Part shown: positions 1 to 8,699 of the stretch, piece by piece
How positions within the stretch are numbered: position 1 is the first letter of the stretch
How the letters are laid out: every line of letters begins with the position of its first letter
Assembly (NCBI GenBank): GCA_031002005.1
Contig: JARYHS010008074.1
Span: 181,374,494 to 181,438,493 of the forward strand
Direction: 5' to 3'
Length of the DNA stretch: 64,000 nucleotides
Origin: Vandiemenella viatica
Taxonomy: Eukaryota > Arthropoda > Insecta > Orthoptera > Morabidae
Made by a program: the position numbers and the translations under genes
The notes under the pieces: generated by a model
What the model was told of the DNA's origin: nothing
Seen by the model: only the letters and a program-made list of their open reading frames with translations
Databases searched by the model: none

Positions 1-13
1 AGACGCTTGATTT

Positions 14-298
14 GTGACCTCATTCTACAGTCCTTATGAAAGTGTCACAGAACTGATTAGTAGACTAGGCTGGGAGTCTCTGGTAGATAGACGACACACG
101 TTTCGTTTAAACTTATTGGTAAACGTACGTACTCCCACTTTCACTTTTGAGTGTAGTGAAATACTTCTTCCACCAACCTATTTGAGTCGGAAGGACAGGA
201 AAGATAAAATTAGAGCAATAAGGTGCCGGACTGATTCTTATATGAATTCTTTTTTCCCTCGTACCATTAGGGAGTGGAATGCACAGCAAGGAGATTAG
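14..298 (+). pseudogene. C-terminal tail of a non-LTR retrotransposon reverse transcriptase
   Basis: An open frame of about 94 residues has the closing pattern of LINE ORF2 proteins. It starts with the RLGWESLVDRR stretch, followed by a basic middle, and ends with the SFFPRTIREWN motif typical of the last ~90 residues of many insect non-LTR reverse transcriptases. The catalytic RT domain is not present here and probably lies left of the window. The copy is followed directly by an oppositely oriented LINE fragment, so this is an element tail and not a host gene. The clade (CR1/L2, Jockey or I) cannot be decided from this piece. Confidence 0.6.
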
Positions 299-304
299 CT
301 TTGG

Positions 305-1190
305 TGTTGAGCACCCTCTGCCACCCACGATTTTGTGAATTGCAGAGCATATATATAGATATGTCATCTGCAAACAATCTAACAGTAAACCATTAACACA
401 ATCATTCACTAGAATAACAAATAACAATGGTCCAAATACACTACCCTGTGGGACTCCCATGTTCACTCCTGCTTGTTTTGATACTGCATTTCCTACCCAA
501 CGTTTTGCTTTCTACCTTTTAGAATTTCTTCTACCCAGCAAATCACCTTTCTATCAATTCCAATAGTTTTTACCTTATTTAGCACCATTTTATGGCTCAC
601 TCTGGCAAAGGCCTTTGAAAGATCTAGTGTTACACTATCAACTTGACCTACCCTGTCAATTTCATCAGAAATATCTCGCATATAGCCTACTAACTGAGAT
701 TTACATGAATATCCTTGTTTAAAGCCATGTAGCTGTCTTGAAAACCACTTATGTTCCTTACGGACACTTCTAATAAGATGCAAATTAATCTCTCCTTTAA
801 TTTACCTAACACTGGTGTTTCAAACTGATTGGCCTATAGTTTTCAATCCTGTTTGTCACCGCTCGTTTATGGACCGGTACTACTTTCGCACTTTTCCAGT
901 CATCTGGTTAACAGGCAGTATCCAGACTCAATTTAAATAATGTTTCAAGTGAAGGTACAATGTCCCATCCAACTATCTTTAAGACATCTGTTTTAAGATA
1001 TATTATCAACACCGGGCCCTTTATACTTTTTTAGATTCCTTAGTTCATTCATGACATCATCTATTTAATTACAAATTTACTAATCTGCTCACATGCAACT
1101 GTATGGATAGGCTCATTTTTTGATATTACCCCTGAATTATTGTCCCTAATGGTCGCATTGAACCAGTTACGTAAAAACTCTGCCTTTTTA
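305..1190 (-). pseudogene. CR1-like LINE reverse transcriptase fragment
   Basis: Read on the minus strand, three frames together give RT motifs: FKQGYSCKSQLVGYMRDI (finger region), LDLSKAFARVSHKMVLNKV (motif A), and MGVPQGSVFGPLLFVILVND (motif B). The expected catalytic FADD box is gone, replaced by a frame-disrupted stretch. The same family recurs at 13016-14140 (+), 17015-19765 (+) and 37421-38395 (+), which allows the order to be checked. The copy has frameshifts and stops, is truncated at both ends, and cannot be functional. It abuts the tandem array that begins at about 1200. Confidence 0.7.
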
Positions 1191-1199
1191 AATCCTCAC

Positions 1200-2990
1200 T
1201 TACTTCTTCTTATGTATACTTTAAAACAAAGAGAAAAATCCTGTCAACATTTGGTCTGTCAAAGTTCAACCCCCTCCCTCCTTCCACCCCTTTAGTTATT
1301 GTCAATGTTCTTCATACAAGGCTACACTCGACACCGTTTGACTGATTATCATCAAAGTTGGCATATACATGTAATTTTTCGTAAGAATCTGACCAAGAAA
1401 TAAATAAATAAAAAACCACCCCTCTCCCCTTTACACCCCTTAATTTTTATACTAACCCACATTTGTTATCCGATTTCGATGAAACTTTGGACATAGAGTC
1501 AAAAATAAGGAGAAAAATACTGACAACTTATGGTTTGAAAAAACTGAAGCCCTCTCCCCCTATCCACCCCCTAAATTTTTACCAATGTTTCTTATCCGAT
1601 TTTTATTGAACTTTGCCATGTATAGTTTAAAACAAAGAGAAAAATACTGTCAACATTTGGTTTGCCAAAGCTCAACCCCTTTCCCTGCTTCAACCCCATA
1701 AACTTTTGTCAAGGTTCTTTATAAAAAGCTACAGTCGCAATCGTTTGACCGATTACCATGAAAGTTGGTGCTTATATGTATTTTTTCACGAAGAAGGTGT
1801 CTGACCAATAGGTCTAAAAACCACCCCCTCTCCCCATTTAACCGCTTAATTTTTATACACACCTACAGTTTTTATATGGTTTAGACAGAACTTAGCATAT
1901 TTTTACTATAAAACAGAGAAAAATAATGCCAACTCTTGGTTTGCAAAAACTGAACCCCTCTCCCCGTTTCCACACCCTTGATTTTTGTCAATTTCTTTTT
2001 AGAAAGCTACAGTCGACACCATTTGACCGTTCTTTATGAAAGTTGCCGCATACATATGTAATTTTTTATGAATAATATTTCTGACCAAAAAATTAAAAAA
2101 ACTCCCTATTGATATTTGTACAAAACCCACATTTTAATCCAATTCGGTGGATCTTCGCATTCGTATACTTTAAAACAAATAGAAAAATACTGTCCACATA
2201 ACTTTCACAAAAATGCAAACTCTATCCCCCTTTATACTCCTTTAATTACTGTCAATGTTCTTTATACAAAGCAACCGTTTCTTTCTGATTTTGATGGAAG
2301 TATGCACATTTATACTGCAAAACAAACAGAAAAATACTGTCTAAATTTGGTTTTGAGAGTCCAAACTCCGCTCCTTTCTTTCCATCCTTTAATCTACAGT
2401 TTCTATCCGATTCTGAAGGAAATTTGCACACGTATACTTTAAAACATACAGAACAATTGAGTTTAAATTAGGTTGCAGAAGCCCATCCCCACTTCCCTTC
2501 TACCCCCACCACTCTTAATTTCCAATGTTCTTTATAGATACCCACAGTTTTATCAGATTTCCATGCAACACTGCACATGTGTACTTAAAAACAAAGAGAA
2601 ACATAGTGTCTACATTCTGTTTACAAAACCCTACCACTCACTCCCATATCCCATTTTATTTTTGCAAATGTTCTTTACACAAAGCTACAGTTTGTATATG
2701 ATTTCGATGAAAATTTGCACATGCATACTTTAAAAGAAAGAGAAAAATACTGCCCACAATAGCTTTACAAAAGCCAAACTACTCTTCGTTTTTACACCCC
2801 TTAATTGTTTTTCATACATACCTTCAGTTTTATCTGATATCAATAGAAATTTACACACATATACTTTAAATCAATCAGAAAAGGCAGTCTACATTTGGTA
2901 TACAAAAGCCCAATCCCTCTTCCCCTTTACCCTCATCCCTTTTAATTTCCAATGTTCTTTACAAAAATCCACAGTTTTAAATCCCGTCAA
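1200..2990. repeat. Diverged tandem array, unit about 140 bp, roughly 12 copies
   Basis: A landmark of the type actttaaaacaaagagaaaa recurs near 1216, 1500, 1623, 1900, 2167, 2313, 2437, 2582, 2727 and 2863, mostly 120-145 bp (or twice that) apart. Each unit also has a C-rich stretch (tctcccccttt..caccccttaattt), then tgttctttatac and gctacagt, then a gatttcgatgaaa-like segment. Units have drifted, and the short open frames inside are by-products of the repeat. Arrays of this kind are common inside Helitron-type elements, but I found no Helitron ends here. Confidence 0.75.
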
Positions 2991-3498
2991 ATTCAATTAA
3001 GCTGTTTTTAAGTCATGGCATAATATTTATAAAATAAATGTGTCATAATGTCTTAACATGTACTTCAGATTTCAACTTGGATCCCAAGCTTTCACGTTGT
3101 GAAAACCAATTAAAAATCTATATTTTCTGTGTGATGCCAGAGCAAACAGATATATTCCAGAGACAGATTTCTGTATGTGGTATGTATAATCCCCAAATGT
3201 TCCATGTTTCAGTTATCGACCAGCAGCTTTAACAGATGTTATCATACGATCGAAACATTGCCGGGATTAAAATGTAAACTGACATTCCTTAACACAACAC
3301 CCAATTCACCCCGTTCTGGAAGTAGTTGTGGTATATAAAGACAGAATTCTTCTTTGAAAGCAAGCACTTTAATCCCTGAGCTACCAGGAAGTTCACAAAA
3401 TGGGAACTGCTGCGGCATATTTAAAATACAAAACGAACTATAATACCACTAAAAATTTAAAAATGAAATAATTGTTTAAAAAAACATAAAAACTGCTT
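2991..3498. other. AT-rich interval, nothing recognised
   Basis: No open frame longer than about 64 codons, no family motif and no inverted termini were seen. It lies between the tandem array and the foldback element. Confidence 0.5.
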
Positions 3499-4155
3499 AA
3501 AAAAAAAGCACTAAAAATTTTCAAATAACTTTATACCTTGCTAAGGAGAAAGTAAATCTAAATGGACAATATTTTACATTACTGTCATTGAAATTTTTAC
3601 ATTAATTAGTTATTTTTGCAGTCGGTGCCAGCGAATGCAAGAAAAACAAAAAGATAAAAGCAATAATTAATAACAATAAAACATAACAAATCATGTTACT
3701 GCTTACCTACAATTAATGCTAGAAACATGTTTCAACAAAACGGAAACATGCAGATGATACGCCGATATTATACTAACTGTAAATCGTTTACAGCATTATG
3801 CAACCTATCAACTGACACTGTAGCACCAGAGATATGCCTCGATGACCAATAAGGCCGAGCCACAGATTAAAATACTGTTAATTTGTTTCCCTAAGCCGTC
3901 TCCCAAAATAACACTATCTGCCTCACAACATGCTGTAAAATATTGGGAATTTTTGTTCATACTCCCCGTTTCGCCTCTAACACCAAAAGAAGTTCAGTAA
4001 TTCCAGTAATTCGATCTTCGTGATGTGACAGCTGGCACCGACTCCAAAAATAACTAAATTAATGTAAAAATTTCAATGAAAGTAATGTAAAATATTGTTC
4101 ATTTAGATTTACTTTCTTCTAAGCAAGGTATAAAGTTATTTTAAAATTTTTAGTG

Positions 4156-4165
<10 letters not shown>
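3499..4165. mobile_element. Foldback element with ~135 bp inverted arms
   Basis: The left arm (about 3499-3631) runs from aaaaaaaagcactaaaaat through taaatctaaatgg to tcggtgcc. The right arm (about 4031-4165) repeats it as reverse complement with only a handful of mismatches. The ~400 bp spacer has no coding potential. The outer end of the right arm runs into a poly(T) tract. High arm similarity suggests a non-autonomous foldback or MITE-like element or a recent inverted duplication. No target duplication could be fixed by eye. Confidence 0.65.

Positions 4166-4199
<34 letters not shown>
4157..4199. repeat. Poly(T) tract of about 42 bases
   Basis: A nearly pure T run joins the right arm of the foldback to a minus-strand LINE fragment. 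Its length makes it a likely place for assembly or sequencing error. Confidence 0.9.
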
Positions 4200-4204
<5 letters not shown>

Positions 4205-5345
4205 CTGGCCACTGGTTTACTGATCCCCTTATATCCATCAGAACTGCATTGTGATCACTTATTCCTTCAGTTACTTGACACTTGATTAGGTTATCATTCA
4301 GCTTTATTATGAAGAGACCAAGCATGGTAGGTGAATGGTTAACGTTCTGGCCTCGCATTCGGGAGGACACTGGTTCGAATCCCTGTCCGGTCATCCAGAT
4401 TTGGGTTTTCCATGGTTTCCCCAAATCACTCCAGGCGAATGCTGGGATGTTTCCTTCAAAAAGGCCATGTCCGAATTCCTTCCCATTCCTTATCCCCAGT
4501 CCCATCCCACCTCTTAATTGACCTTAGCCGTCGACGAGGCGTAAAGCAATAAGTAAAAAACATTTACTAGGAAGATATCCAACATGTTCCGTCCCCTCAA
4601 CCAGCTGTGTAAAGCATCTTTCCCTTACTAAGGTATTTGCAAATCTCTGTTTCCTTTGTGTTAATATTATTTCCTACCCAGTTGACACATGATAAGTTCA
4701 AATCCCTACCAATAATGACCATTCTATGCTCACTTTTAAACTGTAAATATGAATTTAGTTTCTCCCCAAGAACCTGATCCTTTTCATTCATTTTTCCACT
4801 ATGTTAAGTAGCCAATACCCTGACTTTTTATTTCCCCAAAAGTCTAGCCCAAGTAACTTAGGGTCATGATCTCTGATCACCAGTGAACTGTAGTATACTT
4901 TGCAAATCAGCATGATTATCCGTCCCCCAGTTGCTCCTCTATCTCTGCGGCACACTCTGTAACCATCGGGAAGAACCTCATTGTCTAGTACTCCTTTCTT
5001 TTAACTAGGACTCTACCCCTATAACTACTTGAGGTTCATGTATCTCTATTAAGTTTGCAAACTACAGTTCTTTGTTCTTTAAACTTCTACAGTTTACCAG
5101 TAACACTCTTATCACTGGCTTCCCATATCTGCCCCCCTCCCCTTTTCTGATATTGTTTCAAAATTTTCTTCTACTTCTTTAGTATTAGTGTTTTTTCTAA
5201 CTAGGGATCTACACTCAGTATCCCTATGTTCACCTGTTTTTTACCCCCTCACCAGCAGTCCTAAATCTAGTCACAGTCCCAACCCCGTCGCCATTGAATT
5301 GTTGCATTTATATGCCAGGAATATCTCCATTCACATATGAGGAAC
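4200..5345 (-). pseudogene. CR1-like LINE endonuclease-domain fragment, split by a SINE
   Basis: On the minus strand the two sides of a SINE give AP-endonuclease-like ORF2 sequence. To the right are EHRMVIIGRDLNLSCVNWVG (the GDLN/GDFN-type motif) and further upstream drifted endonuclease sequence. To the left are LNDNLIKCQVTEGISDHNAV and LMDIRG, with the SDH motif. The same order and wording occur in the + strand copy at 17.4-17.7 kb. Stops and frame changes are frequent. The SINE at 4319-4562 sits inside the segment that joins these two parts. Confidence 0.65.
4319..4562 (+). mobile_element. tRNA-derived SINE (family S1), near complete, inserted in a LINE
   Basis: The head has a Pol III box A (taggtgaatgg, 4328-4338) and a perfect box B (ggttcgaatcc, 4372-4382). 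The body contains tccagatttgggttttccat, the segment around caaatcactccaggcgaatg, and ends near gtcgacgaggcgtaaagc. The element interrupts a minus-strand LINE, and the flanks are a degraded direct repeat (ttattatgaaga / ttactaggaaga). Relatives occur at 20549, 43497, 46727 and 60838 (-). SINEs do not encode protein; they are moved by LINE machinery. The minus-strand open frame that covers it is chance. Confidence 0.8.
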
Positions 5346-5401
5346 TCCCCAGTTATTGGTCTTTAGCCCAGATTCATCCCCTTCATTAGAAAGGTGATAG
5401 A

Positions 5402-5687
5402 ATGGATGTTAACAACTATCATGTTATTTCTCTCCTCTTATTCATCAATGAGATTATTTTAAATGCTCTTCATACTATAGCAAAAAACAACTGGATCTTT
5501 GGAGGATATCAGGGAGAATTCAGTAAAGGAAACTCATGTATAAAACAGCTTATCAACTTTAAATCTATTCTTTCAAGTTCAGAAAACAAAAAATTAGTTG
5601 TGGCATTTATTGATTTTAAGAATTCTTACAATTTCACTCTAAGTATCATTCTAATCCTTGTCCTAAAGGAATTGGGCTTGTTATATA
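5402..5687 (+). pseudogene. RTE-like LINE reverse transcriptase, left half
   Basis: The frame reads like the RT finger and motif A region of an RTE-like LINE: NNYHVISLL (NYRPISLL-type), GGYQGEFSKGNSCIKQL, then VAFIDFKNSYN (motif A, FIDFKKAYD-type). It ends abruptly after LKELGLLYT at the TA where a mariner is inserted. The matching next part of an RT (GDGLSPL-type motif B region) appears about 7 kb later at 12690-13015, so this is the left half of one element split by a mariner and a gypsy element. Confidence 0.65.
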
Positions 5688-7022
5688 CGAGGCGTATTCC
5701 AAAAGTAAGGTCCGGGGTACAAGATGTCACAGATGATGGGCCTGAATGACGTTTCCCACCTGCAGCGCCATCTACCAACTCCTGGTAAATATGCAGTATT
5801 GTTGGCGTGCCGCAGTAGCCGTATATCTATTGTTGAGAGCAGTTTGAAATGGCCGCGACATTCGTAGCTCCCGCCAGTTGTGAAGTGCGCGGTGTGATTA
5901 GATTTTTGTTGGCAAAAGGATCGTCAGCTGCGGACATCCATCGCGAATTGTGTGTAGTGTATGGACCAAACATAATGAGTGAGTAACAAGTTCAACACTG
6001 GTGTAGAGAATTTCAAAGTGGTCGCACAGATGTGCACGATCAACAGCGGAGTGGCACGCCCAGTATTCGGACCGACGACATCGTCGAGCAAGTTAACCAA
6101 AGACTGCGAAGTGATCGGCGTTTGACGATTAGTGGTCTGGCTATGGAATTCCCAAATGTTGCTAGAACCTCAATTTACAGGATTGTCACTGAAGAGCTTG
6201 GATATTGGAAGCTTTGTGCGCGGTGGGTGCCAAAACTGCTCACCGCTCAGCACAAAGAGCAACGAATGCATAGCGCACGACAATTTTTGGAGCACTATAG
6301 ACAAGATGGAGACAGTTTGTTTTCCCAAATTGTTACGGGAGACGAGACGTGGATAGCGTACACCAACGCAGAATCAAAACAACAATCAATGCAGTGGCGC
6401 CATTCCGATTCACCCAAACCAAAAAAGTGTAAGCAATCGCCGTACACGAATCGCAAAATGATGGCTTCCGTGTTTTGGGACAAAAAGGGCGTCCTTTTGA
6501 TCGAATTCATGGACCGTGGGACAACCATTACAGCTGACGTGTACTGTGCAACGCTCACCAAACTGAGACGTGCCATCCAAAATCGACGCCGCGGGAAACT
6601 GTCGTCTGGCATCATCCTCCTGCACGACAATGCACGCCCGCATACCGCTTCCAAAACCAAAGAGAAGATTCAAGAGTTTCGCTGGGAAATCCTAGACCAC
6701 CCTGCTTACAGTCCAGATTCTTCGCACCAAGCGACTATTTCTCTTCCTGCATTTGAAATGGTGGCTTGGTGGACAACGATTTCAAACCGATGAAGAACTC
6801 AAGACGAGCGTTACCAATTGGTTCAGGTCCCAGGTGGCAGACTTTTATGCCGAGGGGTTAAAGAAACTGGTACAGCGTTACAGAAAGTGTATAGATATGA
6901 ACGGCGATTATGTGGAAAAGTGAACTAGATATGTAGTTACATACTGACGTTAATAAAAACCTTGTATCCTGAACGATGTTTTTATTATGATCAAACGGAC
7001 CTTACTTTTGGAATACGCCTCG
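5688..7022 (+). mobile_element. Mariner transposon copy 1 (broken transposase)
   Basis: Imperfect 27-28 bp terminal inverted repeats begin cgaggcgtattccaaaagta at 5688 and end with the complement at 7022. The left flank is TA, the standard Tc1/mariner target. The right flank is tgtata, so the right TA has been altered or lost in the adjoining TA microsatellite. Length is about 1335 bp, normal for mariner. It is nearly identical to copy 2 at 15681-17014 but in the opposite orientation, so both are probably recent arrivals. Confidence 0.93.
5849..6923 (+). pseudogene. Mariner transposase, inactivated (nonsense plus frameshift)
   Basis: This is the counterpart of the intact minus-strand transposase at 15780-16853. 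The helix-turn-helix region, WVPKLLT, TGDETW and HDNARPH motifs are present. Two lesions break it: an in-frame TAA at 5984-5986 (an AAA lysine codon in copy 2) and a two-base insertion near 6717-6722. The insertion shifts frame just at the SPD..PSDY motif that carries the third catalytic aspartate of the DD34D triad. Functional transposase cannot be made from this copy, although its termini look usable by a transposase supplied elsewhere. Confidence 0.93.
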
Positions 7023-7047
7023 TGTATATATATATATATATATATAA
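7023..7047. repeat. (TA)n microsatellite between mariner and gypsy LTR
   Basis: Alternating TA separates the mariner right end from the gypsy 5' LTR. A similar AT run follows the 3' LTR at 12676-12700, suggesting that the gypsy element went into an existing TA microsatellite. Confidence 0.85.
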
Positions 7048-7093
7048 TGTCGCACATCAAGTGAATCAGGCCACAAAGAAGGAAAGACTGTCG

Positions 7094-7148
7094 TAGCGTA
7101 GTGGTTATGCTAAGAGACTGTGGGACTAAAGGTCGTGGGTTCGAATCC
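7094..7148 (+). promoter_or_regulatory. tRNA-like Pol III A and B boxes inside the gypsy LTR
   Basis: Box A tagcgtagtgg (7094-7104) fits the tRNA internal promoter consensus, and box B ggttcgaatcc (7138-7148) is a perfect match; starts are 44 bp apart. The surrounding text resembles a decayed tRNA, but the T-stem no longer pairs well. The 3' LTR has both boxes at 12369-12379 and 12413-12423. Whether they are used by Pol III is unknown; they could be a captured tRNA or SINE head. Confidence 0.7.
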
Positions 7149-7247
7149 ATTAAGTGCTGTAAAATTTTAATTTCTTAACTTTGTGTAAACCATTCTGGAA
7201 TATTCTTGTTGTTACTAGTGTTAATGTTCTAGACTGTTCTTCATCAC

Positions 7248-7283
7248 TATATAAGCGATACTCCTTTCTAGCCGAAGTCAGTT
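7248..7283 (+). promoter_or_regulatory. LTR Pol II core promoter (TATA plus Inr)
   Basis: TATATAA at 7248-7254 is followed by TCAGTT, the arthropod initiator, at 7278-7283, about 30 bp downstream. Transcription would start near 7280, defining the U3/R border. The same pair occurs in the 3' LTR. Confidence 0.75.
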
Positions 7284-7405
7284 CGCTCCGTGCTTCTGTA
7301 CTGTGCCAACTGTTAATAAAGCTTCGTTGCCTTAAACTGAGTGTTTCGTCTACGACCCCGCTACGCCCTAGGATTCTGAATTTGGTTTACTACGTGACAT
7401 TATTT

Positions 7406-7422
7406 TGGTGATCCTCGTGACC
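7406..7422 (+). other. Primer-binding site of the gypsy element
   Basis: TGGTGATCC... begins six bases after the 5' LTR. It begins with TGG as expected for pairing with a tRNA 3' CCA, and resembles the tRNA-Trp-type site (TGGTGACCCCG) with substitutions. The tRNA assignment is tentative. Confidence 0.55.
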
Positions 7423-8465
7423 GCTAAAATCTACAACAATACCGTGGCCCCAATCAAACCACGAGAGAGCCGTCGCTTACGAGGCGAGAAGCCAGAGTAT
7501 GAGCCGTATTCTACTGATTGGAAGCCGTCAGAAGGAGAAGAAGAAGTAAGGACGACGATGATGCCAACCGCCTGCCAGCACATTCGTCATCCGGCATTAT
7601 TTTCAGGCGACGACGACCAAGACCCACGCAACTGGCTGAAAGGCTACAAACGTATCACTAAATTCAACAACTGGGACGATACAGTGTGCCTGGCAAATGT
7701 ATTTTTCTACCTCTAAGTAACTGCCAAACAATGGTTCGAATATAACGAAGAGAAACTGACTAGCTGAGCAGCATTCCAGAAAGAACTGCAGGCATGCTTT
7801 GGAGACGCACAACGGCAGACACGCCATGCCGAAGAGAAACTAAAGTGTAGAGCGCAGTGCCAGGGGGAAACGACACAGTCATACATACAAAGTGTTTTGG
7901 GGCTGTGTAAAATAGTCGACTCCACAATGGAGGAAGAAGACAAAGTAGCACACCTTATGAAAGGCTTTTGAAGGAAATTTCCACAACAGACGACTTTATT
8001 AAGTGTTGCCAATACATTGAGACGATGCACCAGAAAAGAATTGGATGAAAAAAGTTTGAAAGATTACAAAACGTCGTATCAATGACCGCAGTGGAAGAGG
8101 ACACAGGTATTAGAGACATTATTCGAAAAGTAGTGAGAGAGAAAGTTGAAAGGGTGATGGGAATGTATATTGGGCCAAAAACTGAGACTCTTGAGGAAAT
8201 AATATGGGAGGAAGTGGAACAAACGCTGGCAGCCATCTCTTACCGTGCAGCCCCAGCAAAAACTGTTAAACCGCCAAGGTCAAAGAGAATTCACGCCACT
8301 ACGACGCAACGCGAGGATCCTGCAAACGTTCCCAGGAAAACCGACGTCTGGAGAACGAGGGACAACCAGCCGGTATGTTTTCACTGTGGGCGACCAGGAC
8401 ATGTAGTGCGGTACTGCCGAGAGAGACGGCAGACATTTAATGATGCCCACGAAAGGATATTCTAA
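7423..8465 (+). pseudogene. Gypsy gag remnant with CCHC zinc knuckle
   Basis: The capsid-like part includes HPALFSGDDDQDPRNWLKGY and NNWDD, typical of the DDP..WL gag region of insect gypsy elements. It is interrupted by TAA at 7714 and further stops, then changes frame. The nucleocapsid end (8082-8465 frame) carries a standard zinc knuckle, CFHCGRPGHVVRYC (C-X2-C-X4-H-X4-C) at about 8376-8417, followed by basic residues. Gag would package element RNA; this copy cannot make a full-length protein. Confidence 0.8.
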
Positions 8466-8699
8466 GCATGTTTATGTGGCTGAAGACCCCAGGACGACAA
8501 TGAAGATCAAGCCGTAACTTCTGGATGACATAGATCACCGTCGCCGAAGGCTGGCCGCTTGAGAGGGTGCTCGCCGACACGCCGATTAAGGTCTCTGTCA
8601 CCATTCCGGCGCTCCAGCCAGTCTCCTAGCCGCTGCAACCTGGAAAACTAAAAGGTGCGACCTTAGAGGTGAGGCCGCTCTAGGGAAAAATTCTCCGTC

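Larger units (their letters stand above)
7048..7399 (+). repeat. Gypsy 5' LTR
   Basis: 352 bp, TG...CA ends. It contains tRNA-like A and B boxes in U3 (7094-7148), a TATA box (7248-7254), an insect initiator at 7278-7283 about 30 bp further on, and an AATAAA polyadenylation signal (7315-7320). It matches the 3' LTR at about 98%. Confidence 0.93.

Noticed and set aside
2116..2733. Two adjacent open frames of 108 and 86 codons
   Set aside because: They lie in the ~140 bp tandem array and show the array's repeated wording, not protein motifs.
4119..4505. 128-codon minus-strand open frame with a lysine run
   Set aside because: It is a chance join of a SINE, a LINE remnant and a poly(T) tract read as lysines.
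6295..6673. Open frames antisense to the mariner transposase (and mirrored at 16029-16407)
   Set aside because: They are shadows of the transposase coding sequence; identical in both copies because the elements are identical.
7094..7148. A genuine tRNA gene
   Set aside because: A and B boxes are good, but the T-stem does not pair, the anticodon arm is not convincing, and the sequence is inside an LTR present twice.
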